This document shows positions 36,001 to 47,582 of a DNA stretch of 64,000 nucleotides, piece by piece (the stretch's first letter is position 1; the number at the start of each line of letters is the position of its first letter). The notes beneath the pieces were generated by a model, which saw only the letters and a program-made list of their open reading frames with translations, was not told where the DNA came from and did no database searches. The translations under genes and the position numbers were made by a program. The DNA comes from Calliphora vicina (lineage: Eukaryota; Arthropoda; Insecta; Diptera; Calliphoridae): assembly GCF_958450345.1 (NCBI RefSeq), contig NC_088782.1, positions 118,468,046 to 118,532,045 of the forward strand, written 5' to 3'.

Positions 36001-38201
36001 AAGACAATTTTCTATAGGAAAACTGTCTCGGCAAGACAATTTTCTATAGGAAAACTGTCTCGGCAAGACAATTTTCTATAGGAAAACTGTCTCGGCAAGA
36101 CAATTTTCTATAGGAAAACTGTCTCGGCAAGACAATTTTCTATAGGAAAACTGTCTCGGCAAGACAATTTTCTATAGGAAAACTGTCTCGGCAAGACAAT
36201 TTTCTATAGGAAAACTGTCTCGGCAAGACAATTTTCTATAGGAAAACTGTCTCGGCAAGACAATTTTCTATAGGAAAACTGTCTCGGCTAGACAATTTTC
36301 TATAGGAAAACTGTCTCGGCAAGACAATTTCCTATAGGAAAACTGTCTCGGCAAGACAATTTCCTATAGGAAAACTGTCTCGGCTAGACAATTTTCTATA
36401 GGAAAACTGTCTCGGCAAGACAATTTCCTATAGGAAAACTGTCTCTGCAAGACAATTTTCTATAGGAAAACTGTCTCTGCAAGACAATTTTCTATAGGAA
36501 AACTGTCTCTGCAAGACAATTTTCTATAGGAAAACTGTCTCTGCAAGACAATTTTCTATAGGAAAACTGTCTCTGCAAGACAATTTTCTATAGGAAAACT
36601 GTCTCTGCAAGACAATTTTCTATAGGAAAACTGTCTCTGCAAGACAATTTTCTATAGGAAAACAGTCTCTGCAAGACAATTTTCTATAGGAAAACAGTCT
36701 CTGCAAGACAATTTTCTATAGGGAAAACAGTCTCTGCAAGACAATTTTCTATAGGGAAAACAGTCTCGGCAAGACAATTTTCTATAGGGAAAACAGTCTC
36801 TGCAAGACAATTTTCTATAGGGAAAACAGTCTCTGCAAGACAATTTTCTATAGGGAAAACAGTCTCGGCAAGACAATTTTCTATAGGGAAAACAGTCTCT
36901 GCAAGACAATTTTCTATAGGGAAAACAGTCTCTGCAAGACAATTTTCTATAGGGAAAACAGTCTCTGCAAGACAATTTTCTATAGGGAAAACAGTCTCTG
37001 CAAGACAATTTTCTATAGGGAAAACAGTCTCTGCAAGACAATTTTCTATAGGGAAAACAGTCTCTGCAAGACAATTTTCTATAGGGAAAACAGTCTCTGC
37101 AAGACAATTTTCTATAGGGAAAACAGTCTCTGCAAGACAATTTTCTATAGGGAAAACAGTCTCTGCAAGACAATTTTCTATAGGGAAAACAGTCTCTGCA
37201 AGACAATTTTCTATAGGGAAAACAGTCTCTGCAAGACAATTTTCTATAGGGAAAACAGTCTCTGCAAGACAATTTTCTATAGGGAAAACAGTCTCTGCAA
37301 GACAATTTTCTATAGGGAAAACAGTCTCTGCAAGACAATTTTCTATAGGGAAAACAGTCTCTGCAAGACAATTTTCTATAGGGAAAACAGTCTCTGCAAG
37401 ACAATTTTCTATAGGGAAAACAGTCTCTGCAAGACAATTTTCTATAGGGAAAACAGTCTCTGCAAGACAATTTTCTATAGGGAAAACAGTCTCTGCAAGA
37501 CAATTTTCTATAGGGAAAACAGTCTCTGCAAGACAATTTTCTATAGGAAAACAGTCTCTGCAAGACAATTTTCTATAGGGAAAACTGTCTCTGCAAGACA
37601 ATTTTCTATAGGGAAAACTGTCTCTGCAAGACAATTTTCTATAGGGAAAACTGTCTCTGCAAGACAATTTTCTATAGGGAAAACTGTCTCTGCAAGACAA
37701 TTTTCTATAGGGAAAACTGTCTCTCCAAGACAATTTTCTATAGGGAAAACTGTCTCTCCAAGACAATTTTCTATAGGAAAAACTGTCTCTGCAAGACAAT
37801 TTTCTATAGGGAAAACAGTCTCTGCAAGACAATTTTCTATAGGAAAACAGTCTCTGCAAGACAATTTTCTATAGGAAAACAGTCTCTGCAAGACAATTTT
37901 CTATAGGAAAACAGTCTCTGCAAGACAATTTTCTATAGGAAAACAGTCTCTGCAAGACAATTTTCTATAGGAAAACAGTCTCTGCAAGACAATTTTCTAT
38001 AGGAAAACAGTCTCTGCAAGACAATTTTCTATAGGAAAACAGTCTCTGCAAGACAATTTTCTATAGGAAAACAGTCTCTGCAAGACAATTTTCTATAGGA
38101 AAACAGTCTCTGCAAGACAATTTTCTATAGGAAAACAGTCTCTGCAAGACAATTTTCTATAGGAAAACAGTCTCTGCAAGACAATTTTCTATATGAAAAC
38201 T
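33061..38201 (+). repeat. Family B major array (5.1 kb, forward)
   Basis: About 158 units, all in one orientation: AAGACAATTTTCTATAGG(G) plus AAAACTGTCTC and TGC/TAC/GGC. Units with GGG are 33 bp (33061-33940 and 36720-37810) and those with GG are 32 bp, in separate runs. Variants come in blocks: CTCTAC, CTCGGC, CTCTGC, ACAGTC. A block of about 1.1 kb is duplicated: CAAGACAACTG occurs at 34266 and 35373 (1107 bp) and the TTTGCAAAAC pair at 34631 and 35770 (1139 bp, one 32 bp unit more). The 33 bp runs keep frame and produce frames up to 391 codons on both strands; I treat these as artefacts. Confidence 0.97.
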
Positions 38202-39251
38202 ATAAGAATTCTTCCTCCCCTAAGCACGCTTCTTAATACCACCACCCTGTTTAACAAGTTCATATTAAATTGTTGCAAAAAAAATCACACAAAAAAGAAG
38301 AGTGGAGGGGGTGGATGGAAGGTAGGGTGTCGTATGGTGTAAGAGAAGAATAAAACAAAGTTTATTGTGCATCATTTGCATGTAATTGACATTGAGTTTA
38401 ATTTCAGCAACATCTTACGTACGTTTCTTGTGTTTTCTTGTTAGACACATTTTATTTTATTTTCGTTCTTTTTTTCTGTTTTTTGCTCCAGCATTTTTTT
38501 CATTTTGAAGTGTTTGAGTATGTTATTGTTGTCGTCGTTTGTGGGCTGGTGTTGAGGAGGAGTAGGGGCAGTGAGGAGGAGTAGGTACTTAAACATTTAG
38601 ACAAATGCTAACTAGGAGTAGGTACGACTACGACTATAAGTACTACTACATGTTGGATGTGAACAAAGCTTTTAGTAAATTTTTATCTATTTATTCATAA
38701 ACACACAAACACGCACATGTGTATTTGCCTATGTATGTTTGTGAACACTTACACATATGCATAACGAGAAAACGAACACTCTTGATAGAAACAACCAACA
38801 GCCTCTTGTATAAAAATTTTATTTTTTCTGTTGCTATTTTGCATTTGTTACTGTATTTTTGTAGGAGTGTAAATGACTGACTGACTGAGTGTTTGGTTGC
38901 TTGTCTGTCCAGCTGTCACCCACTTAGACCCCACATTGACTCACTCTCATATTTTTAATTCTTTTGAACAAGATGGCTTGTTGTCATTGTCATTGTTGTT
39001 GTACAATTTGAATTGTTAATTTGTACGCGTATTTTCTGTAGATTTTTTTTCTTCAATTTTTATGCGACTGAATAAATGTGCGTAGTTTATGAGAGTCTTG
39101 TATACGGAGGACGTCTGAAGGCAGAGAGTAAAAGGAGTTAATTGATGAGAAAATTGCTGAACTTAAACTTTCAAGCAGTTCTTCAACTTAATTATTTGAG
39201 ATGGATGTAAAAATTTTTCAACTTAAACTTTCATAATTGCTGTAAAACAAG
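38202..39251. other. Unique spacer
   Basis: Non-tandem, with a purine-rich segment (38548-38588) holding GAGGAGGAGTAGG twice, and TG/TTG simple sequence (38980-39005). Not recognised as a gene. Confidence 0.65.
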
Positions 39252-41768
39252 TTAAAGAACCAGGATTGATGTTTTAAAGAACCAGGATTAATGTTGTTAG
39301 AGAACCTGGTTTGATATTGTTAGAGAACCAGGATTGATTCTGTTAAGGAACCAGGATTAATGTTGTTAAAGAACCTGGATTGATGTTGTTAAATAACCGG
39401 GATTGATGTTGTTAAATAACCAGGATTAATATTGTTAAACAACCAGGATTGACGTTGTTAAGCAACCACGAGTGAAGTAACCTGGATTGATGTTGTTCAA
39501 GGACCAGGATTGATGTTGTTAAAGAACAACGATTGATGTTGTTAAAGAACCTGGATTGATGTTGTTAAAGAACCAGGATTGATGTTTTCAAAGAACCAGG
39601 ATTTATGTTTTTAAAGAACCAGGATTAATGTTGTTAGATAACCTGTTTTGATGCTGTTAAGAAACCAGTATTGATGTTGTTAAAGAACGACGATTGATGT
39701 TGTTAAAGAACCAGGATTGATGTTGTTAAAGAACCTGGATTGATGTTGTTAAAGAACCTGGATTGATGTTGTTAAAGAACCAGGATTGATGTTGTTAAGG
39801 AAACAGGATTGATGTTGTTAAAGAACCAGGATTGATATTGTTAAAGAACCAGGATTGACGTTGTTAGAGCACCAGGATTGATGTTATTAAAGAACCTGGA
39901 TTGATGTAGTTAAGGAACCACGAGTGAAGGAACGTGGATTGATGTCGCTAAAGAACCTGGATTGATGTTGTTAAAGAACCTGGATTGATGTTGTTAAAGA
40001 ACCAGGATTGATGTTGTTAAATAACCAGGATTGATGTTGTTAAGGAACCAGGATTGATGTTGATAAAGAACCGGGATAGATGTTGTTCAAGAACCAGGAT
40101 TAATGTTGTTAAAGAACCTGGATTGATGTTGTTAAGGAACCACGAGTGAAAGAATCAGGATTGACGTTGTTAGAGAACCAGGATTGATGTTGTTAAGGAA
40201 AAACGAGTGAAGGAACCTGGATTGATGTTGTTAAAGAACCAGGATTGATGTTGTTAAGGAAACAGGATTGACGTTGTTAGAGCACCAGGATTGATGTTGT
40301 TAAAGAACCTGGATTGATGTAGTTAAGGAACCACGAGTGAAGGAACGTGGATTGATGTTGCTAAAGAACCTGGATTGATGTTGTTAAAGAACCTGGATTG
40401 ATGTTGTTAAAGAGCCTAGATTGATGTTGTTAGACAACCAGGATTGATTCTGTTAAGGAACCAGGATTGATGTTGATAAAGAACCGGGATAGATGTTGTT
40501 CAAGAACCAGGATTAATGTTGTTAAAGAACCTGGATTGATGTTGTTAAGGAACCACGAGTGAAAGAATCAGGATTGACGTAGTTAGAGAACAAGGATTGA
40601 TGTTGTTAAGGAACAACGAGTGAAGAAACCTGGATTGATGTTGTTAAAGAACCTGGATTGATGTTGTTAAAGAACCAGGATTGATGTTGTTAAGGAACAA
40701 GGATTGATGTTGTTATAGAACCCTGATTGGTGTTGTTAAAGATTCAGGATTGATGTTGTTAAGGAACCACGAGTGAAAGAACCAGGATTGACGTTGTTAG
40801 AGAACCAGGACTGATGTTGTTAAAGAACCAGGATTGATGTAGTTAAGGAACCACGAGTGAAGGAACGTGGATTGATGTTGTTAAAGAACCAGGATTGATA
40901 TTGTTAAGGAACCAGGATTGATGTTGTTATAGAACCTGGATTGATGTTGTTAAAGATTCAGGATCGATGTCGCTAAAGATCCTGGATTGATGTTGTTAAC
41001 GACACAGGATTGATATTGTTAATTAACCAGGATTGACGTTGTTAAAGAACCCGGATTGATGTTGTTAAGGAACCTTGAGTGAAGGAAACTGGATGGATGT
41101 TGTTAAAGATCCAGGATTGATGTTGTTAAAGAACCAGGATTGATGTTGTTAAAGAACCAGGATTAATGTTGTTAAAGAACTAGGATTAATGTTGTTAAAG
41201 AACCAGGATTAATGTTGTTAAAGAACCAGGATTGATGTTGTTAAAGAACCAGGATTAATGTTGTTAAAGAACCAGGATTGATGTTGTTAAAGAACCAGGA
41301 TTAATGTTGTTAAAGAACCAGGATTGATGTTGTTAAGGAACCAGGATTGATGTTGCTAAGGAACCACGAGTGAAAGAACGAGGATTGACGTTGTTGGAGA
41401 ACCAGGATTAATGTAGTTAAGGAACCACGAGTGGAGGAACGTGGATTAATGTTGTTAAAGAACCTGGATTGATGTTGTTAAAGAACCAGGATTGATGTTG
41501 TTAAAGAACCAAGATTGACGTTGTTAGAGAACCAGGATTGATGTTGTTAAAGATACAGGATCGATGTTGCTAAAGAACCCGGATTGATGTTGTTAAGGAA
41601 CCACGAGTGAAGGAAACTGGATGGATGTTGTTAAAGATCCAGGATTGATGTTGTTAGAGAACCTGGATTGATGTTATTAAAGATCCCGGATTGATGTTGT
41701 TAAAGAGCCACGATTGATGTTGTTTAAGAATCATAATCCATCGATATTAAAGAACCACGATTGATGTT
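39252..41768 (+). repeat. Family E 23 bp array (first block)
   Basis: About 105 units of 23 bp (AAAGAACCAGGATTGATGTT plus GTT). Variants ACCTGG/ACCAGG and GATTAATG alternate. A 38 bp long form inserts 15 bp (AAGGAACCACGAGTG) before the next unit and recurs throughout. Local higher-order copies exist: the CCACGAGTGAAGGAACGTGG long form recurs at about 39930, 40335, 40850 and 41430. The array has no dyad core, unlike A, B, P and G. Confidence 0.95.
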
Positions 41769-42937
41769 AAAATTTCGTCTTTTTGATATTGAAGACCAAT
41801 ACATTTTCGCAATATAATGAATACACCCTTTCAAACCTATGCATCGATATATAATTTGTTTTTGTTTTATTTTCGCACTATATTAATGTCGCAATTGCAA
41901 TTGTTATTGTTGTTGTTACTGTTTCTCACACTTTTATTTATTTATACATTCTCGGATTGTTGTTTGGTTGTGAAGAGCTCGAGACCGAGATCGAAAACAG
42001 TAACAGATATTAAGGCTATTTATGTCACAGAATATGCGAAAATGTCAGTATATGGTAGTTGTTTTATTTTATTTGTATGAACATGCGATGTCTGTCAACT
42101 TGTTCATGTTTTGTTGTCTCTTTGTTATTTTTATACAGTCACAAATTTTATTTAATGCGCTGGAAGGCAGTGATGTACAGAGTTAAGGGCAAAGGCGAGC
42201 CAGCGTTGATTTATTGCAGTAAAGGCGTTAAGAGGTTAATCAGGGGTTAGAGAAAAGGATCATAAGGGTCTTGCTACTTTAAGGATTAGAATGATGTTTG
42301 AATAAGTAGAAACACTTGGTAATGTTTTAAAACTTAAGCAAAATTAAATGATAATTTACAAATGACAAATTTCTGTATCAGCTTGGCCCTCCCTGCTCCT
42401 ATGAAAGTATTTTACATAGTAGTTTGTAGCTTTTATTCAATTTGTAAATTTGATTAAAGCTGCAAGCATTCAGAGGCTGAGCAAAGGTAACTACTCTACA
42501 CTTGTACCGTGTTTGAGAACACTTTAATATTCTGTTTATCTAAATATATGTATAGCTGGCAAATGTTTTTTATTTTTTTCAAATCTAGGTTTTGTTTCTG
42601 TATTTAATTCTGATTTGTTTAATCTTGCATATTTTTTGGGAAGCCAACAAACAGCTGAATTAAACATTGGAAATGGAAAACTAGACCTTCAACGATAAAG
42701 CTGTTCAATACATTGCCATCAAAGATGTATAGAGACATCCTTGATTCATATAGAAAACTGTATATAAATGAAAGTTTTTGAATATAAATGAATGCTAAAC
42801 AAGATACATAAATAGAAACGTTTATAGAGTAATTTAATTGGTTGTTTATATGTTAAAGGCGAATCAGTTTGTTTTATATTAAAGAAGAAATATGAAAAAA
42901 ATAAAGTAAAGTTATAGAAAAGTTTACAAACAAGTTT
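41769..42937. other. Unique spacer between E blocks
   Basis: Non-tandem. A slightly GC-richer segment at 42160-42250 is not recognisable. The 87-codon frame at 41817-42080 is hydrophobic by base composition (TTG/TTA runs) with no domain; I do not call it a gene. Confidence 0.6.
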
Positions 42938-44638
42938 GTTGTTAAATAACCACGATTGATATTGTTAAAGAACCTTGATTGATTCCGATAAGGTACCACG
43001 TTCGATGTTGTTAAGGATCCAATTTGATGTTGTTATAAAACCACGATTGACTTTGTTAAAGAACCAGGTTTGATGTTGTTAGAGAACCACGATTGATGTT
43101 GTTAAAGAACCAGGATTGATGTTGTTAAGGAACCACGAGTGAAGGAACCAGGATTGATGTGGGTAAAGAACTAGGATTGGTGCTGTTGAAGAACCAGGAT
43201 TGATGTTGTTAAAGAACCAGGAATGATGTTGTTACAGAACCTGGATTGATGTTGTTAAAGAACCACGAGTGAAGGAAGCTGGATTGATTTTGTTAGAGAA
43301 ACAGGATTGATGTTGTTTGAGAACCTGGATTGATGTTGTTAAAGAACCAGGATTGATTTTGTTAAAGAACGACGAGTGAAGGAAGCTGGATTGATGTTGT
43401 TAGAGAAACAGGATTGATGTTGTTAACGAACCAGGAATGATGTTGTTAGAAAACCTGGATTGATGTTGTTAAAGAACCAGGATTAATGTTGTTAAAGAAC
43501 GACGACTAATGTTGTTAAAGAACCAGGATTGATGTTGTTAAGGAACCACGAGTGAAGGAAGCTGGATTGATGTTGGTAAAGAACCAGGAATGATGTTGTT
43601 TGAGAACCTGGATTGATGTTGTTAAAGAACCAGGATTGATGTTGTTAAAGAACGACGACTAATGTTGTTAGAGAAACAGGATTGATGTTGTTATGAACCA
43701 GGAATGATGTTGATAGAAAACCAGGATTAATGTTGTTAAAGAACCAGGATTGATGTTGTTAAGGAACCACAAGTGAAGGAAGCTGGATTGATGTTGTTAG
43801 AGAAACAGGATTGATGTTGTTAAAAAACCAGGATTGATGTTGTTAAGGAACCACGAGTGAAGGAAGCTGGATTGATGTTGTTAAAGAACCAGAATTGATG
43901 TTGTTACAGAACCAGGATTGATGTTGTTAAAGAAACTGGATTGATGTTGTTAAGGAACCACGAGTGAAGGAAGCTGGATTGATGTTGTTAAAGAACCAGG
44001 ATTGATGTTGTTACAGAACCAGGATTGATGTTGTTACAGAACCAGGATTGATGTTGTTAAAGAACCAGGATTGATGTTGTTAAAGAACGACGATTAATGT
44101 TGTTAAAGAACCAGGATTGATATTGTTAAGGAGCCAGTATTCCTTTTGTTAAGGAACCAGAATTGATGTTGTTAATGAACCAGATTTGATGTTGTTAAAG
44201 AACCAGGATTGATGTTGTTAAGGAACCACGAGTGAAGGAAGCTGGATTGAAGTTGTTAAAGAACCAGGATTGATGTTGTTAAAGAATGACGATTTATGTT
44301 TTTAAAGAACCAGGATTAATGTTGTTAGAGAACCTGTATTGATGCTGTTAAGAAACCAGTATTGATGTTGTTAAAGAACGACGATCGATGTTGTTAAAGA
44401 ACCAGGATTGATGTTGTTAAAGAAACAGAATTGATGTTGTTAAGGAAGCACGAGTGAAGGAAGCTGGATTTATGTTGTTACAGAACCAGGATTGATGTTG
44501 TTACAGAACCAGGATTGATGTTGTTACAGAACCAGGATTGATGTTGTTAAAGAACCAGGATTGATGTTTTAAAAGAACCCGGATTGATGTTGTTAAAGAA
44601 TCAGGATTGATGTTGTTAAAGAACCACGATTGATGCTA
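42938..44638 (+). repeat. Family E 23 bp array (second block)
   Basis: About 70 units, same orientation as the first block. Its long form is GAACCACGAGTGAAGGAAGC followed by TGGATTG, distinct from the GGAACGTGG form of the first block, so the two have been homogenised separately. GAACGACGA variants are also block-specific. Confidence 0.95.
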
Positions 44639-45279
44639 ATAATGATCTCCAATCATTCTGGAGCTGTGTATTATTTCCAAAATAACTAATTTCTAAATCA
44701 TAAAATAAAACGAAGGAAAAATCATTACAAATATTTAACAAACAACAACACATTTTTCATAAAATGTTGCAAAAGAATTTTTCGTTTATTTTGCAATAAA
44801 TTCTTTAGCAATTTTCTCTAATAAAATAACCCTAGTTTAAAATACATTGCAATCTTTAATTCCTATTTAAGATAAAATAAGATCTTCAAAGAAACCCGCT
44901 GTTTTCAATGTTTAAAACCACCCAAATTTTTTTAGTTAAAACCGCAGCTTTCTAAGATTTCAATATTTAACTTTATCTTGTACATTTTTAAGTAATATTT
45001 TGAATAAAACAACAAAAACTACGGCTAAAATACTACAATAAATAAGTAAAATGAGTGACTTCACAGCTATACAAAACTTTTTGTGAAACGATGTAAATAT
45101 TTAAATGTGGTTGAAGCAAATGAAAAAATGTTTGCATGTGTGTTTAAAACAAATAAGAGAAATATAATCGTCTAAGCCTTAACTTATAGCCTTCACCCAA
45201 AAATATTATTAAGATAAAGATGGAAAATAGTTTTTGTGGAAAAAAATATTTTAATTTTTAAAAAATTATTTTTTTAATT
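44639..45279. other. AT-rich spacer
   Basis: Non-tandem AT-rich DNA. Nothing recognised. Confidence 0.7.
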
Positions 45280-45710
45280 TTTTTGCTGAATTTTATTAGC
45301 AAAACAAAATTTCTGTTAAAAAAAATTTTTTCTTTAAAAAAAATATTTTTAGCGATTTTGACCCATTATAGGTCCAAATTACTATGTTGTCCTATATGTC
45401 ATTGGAAAGGTCTTTCAAATAGCTATCATTAGATATCCATATTGTGTATATTAAGGTTTTAGTAATCCTGATATAGATTATAGATCAAAAATCGAGGTAG
45501 TCTTGGTTTTTTGCTTATATCTCAGCCATTTGTGGGCCGATTTTCTTGATTTTAAATAGCAACCCAAGCGAAACTTTAGCGGATGTATTGATGTATGAAA
45601 CATGTATGTAAGTTATTTGGGGGCTATGGGAAGTTGATTTCAACATACAGATGGACATGGTTATATCAATGAACATTTTTGAAATTACAAAGGGAATGAC
45701 AAACTTATAT
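45280..45710 (-). mobile_element. Dispersed repeat copy 2 (unclassified), inverted
   Basis: Reverse complement of the element at 21030-21500. Shared on this strand: GATTTTGACCCATTATAGG (GACCTATTGTGG in copy 1), GATATCCATATTGT, TTTTTGCTTATATCTCAGCC, TTGATTTCAACATACAGATG. The 84-codon minus-strand frame at 45515-45769 overlaps it and is not a known protein. The two copies lie 24 kb apart in opposite orientation. Confidence 0.75.
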
Positions 45711-46941
45711 GGTGAGGGGTATAATAAGAGGTAAAACTTTAAGCTAAAAACTTTTGTTAAAAAAAACACATACTTAGCTTTTTATTGCATTAAAATGCAA
45801 AAGCATCTAACTAACATTTTAACAATTAAATAAAAACTGGGGTTAAATGAAAACAAAACCATCTGAAAGACAATCTGAAAGACGTGAAATTTGATATTTT
45901 CTCTTACTTTTGATTTGTTTTCTCATTTCACAGCTTTTGTAAAATGATTTAAATGTAACATAGAGCCTTTTGCAAATTAGGTTTTAATATATGTAGGAAG
46001 ACGTGTGACTAGCTATGAGTGTGTTTGCCTGAGAGTATGGAAATATGTCACTGAAATAATAAACAAATACTGTAAATATCTCTGTGTGTTTTAAGCTGAA
46101 ATATTTACAATACTTCTACAACTACACCCTACATCTCTCCATCCCTACATGCATAAGTATTTAAATTGTATGACAAAAAAAAAAACAAAAAACTTTTTTG
46201 ACATTTTAGTCAACTTACGAATATTTAACTCTAAACAGATATAAATATAAGTGGATGGGTGTAAACGCGTATCTATGTGTGCAAGAGTTTTTCCATAATA
46301 AATAAACTTCTGTCTTGTTAAACTAATACAAATAGTTTGTCATATACATACATATGTCTGTGTGTAGACACATGCATTTGTAAACATAAATATGTTAATG
46401 TAAACATGAAGTTTACAACTATAATAATCAACAAACGACAGCACAAGTTCTCTTAGCAAAAGGGCAAATTTAAAGCAAAGTTTCAAACAAATTTTAAATA
46501 ACCATTTTGTTTTTAAATAGAAAATTTAAAAAAATTTTAAGTTTTCATATTTCCTTTCATTTTGACCTTTCACTCAAAGTTCCCCTCAATTGTATCCATT
46601 ATTCTGCCACCCTAATAACCATTAATACTTTAAACATATTTATGACAGCTCATTTTCACCGCTTTTGTTTTGTTTATATTTAAACGTCCAATGAGAAAGC
46701 AAAAACAAAAAGAAATCCTTATAAATTAATTGCTAGAATAACAGTCCATTAATTTGTTTATTAAACAAGTTTAGACAATTTAGCAAAGCAATTACCACCA
46801 GTGACAGTTTTATTTCTTCTGTTTTTTTTTTCTCTAATACAAATCTGTCACTTTTTGCCACTGCCACTGTTCATGCTGCTGCCGTTTTCAACTAACATCA
46901 TTGGACTCATCAAATAAGTTTGTTATTAAAGGGAAGGATGC
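45711..46941. other. AT-rich spacer
   Basis: Non-tandem with A-rich runs (46170-46192) and TATACATACATATG-type simple sequence (46340-46355). No gene or RNA recognised. Confidence 0.7.
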
Positions 46942-47580
46942 TAAAGACAATTTTCTATAGGAAAACTGTCTTTACAAAGACAATTTTCTATAGGAAAACT
47001 GTCTTTACAAAGACAATTTTCTATAGGAAAACTGTCTTTACAAAGACAATTTTCTATAGGAAAACTGTCTTTACAAAGACAATTTTCTATAGGAAAACTG
47101 TCTTTACAAAGACAATTTTCTATAGGAAAACTGTCTTTGTAAAGACATTTTGCAAAGACAATTTTCTATAGGAAAACTGTCTTTATAAAGACAATTTTCT
47201 ATAGAAAAACTGTCTTTACAAAGACAATTTTCTATAGGAAAACTGTCGTTTACAAAGACAATTTTCTATAAGAAAAAATGTCTTTACAAAGACAATTTTC
47301 TATAAGAAAAAATGTCTTTACAAAGACAATTTTCTATAAGAAAAACTGTCTTTACAAAGACAATTTTCTATAAGAAAAACTGTCTTTACAAAGACAATTT
47401 TCTATAAGAAAAACTGTCTTTACAAAGACAATTTTCTATAAGAAAAACTGTCTTTACAAAGACAATTTTCTATAAGAAAAACTGTCTTTACAAAGACAAT
47501 TTTCTATAAGAAAAACTGTCTTTACAAAGACAATTTTCTATAAGAAAACTGTCTTACAAGGCAATTTTCTAGGAAAACAG
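46942..47580 (+). repeat. Family B array, forward, 33 bp units
   Basis: About 19 units of CAAAGACAATTTTCTATAGG plus AAAACTGTCTTTA. The left units have ATAGG, and the right units have ATAAGAAAAA. One unit is truncated (GTAAAGACATTTTGCAAAGAC, about 47137-47157). It ends in TTTTCTAGGAAAACAGTG and passes directly into the 11 bp array. Confidence 0.97.
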
Positions 47581-47582
47581 TG

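Noticed and set aside
36652..37891. Long minus-strand open frames (up to 391 codons) of 11-residue repeats
   Set aside because: They follow from a 33 bp period with no stop in the unit; both strands and several frames are open at once, and frame is lost wherever units are 32 bp.
41817..42250. Two overlapping hydrophobic frames resembling small membrane proteins
   Set aside because: Hydrophobicity comes from TTG/TTA/TTT-rich DNA; no conserved motif and no splice context.
46920..47171. 83-codon frame in the 47 kb B array
   Set aside because: Repeat artefact of 33 bp units; ends where a unit is truncated.
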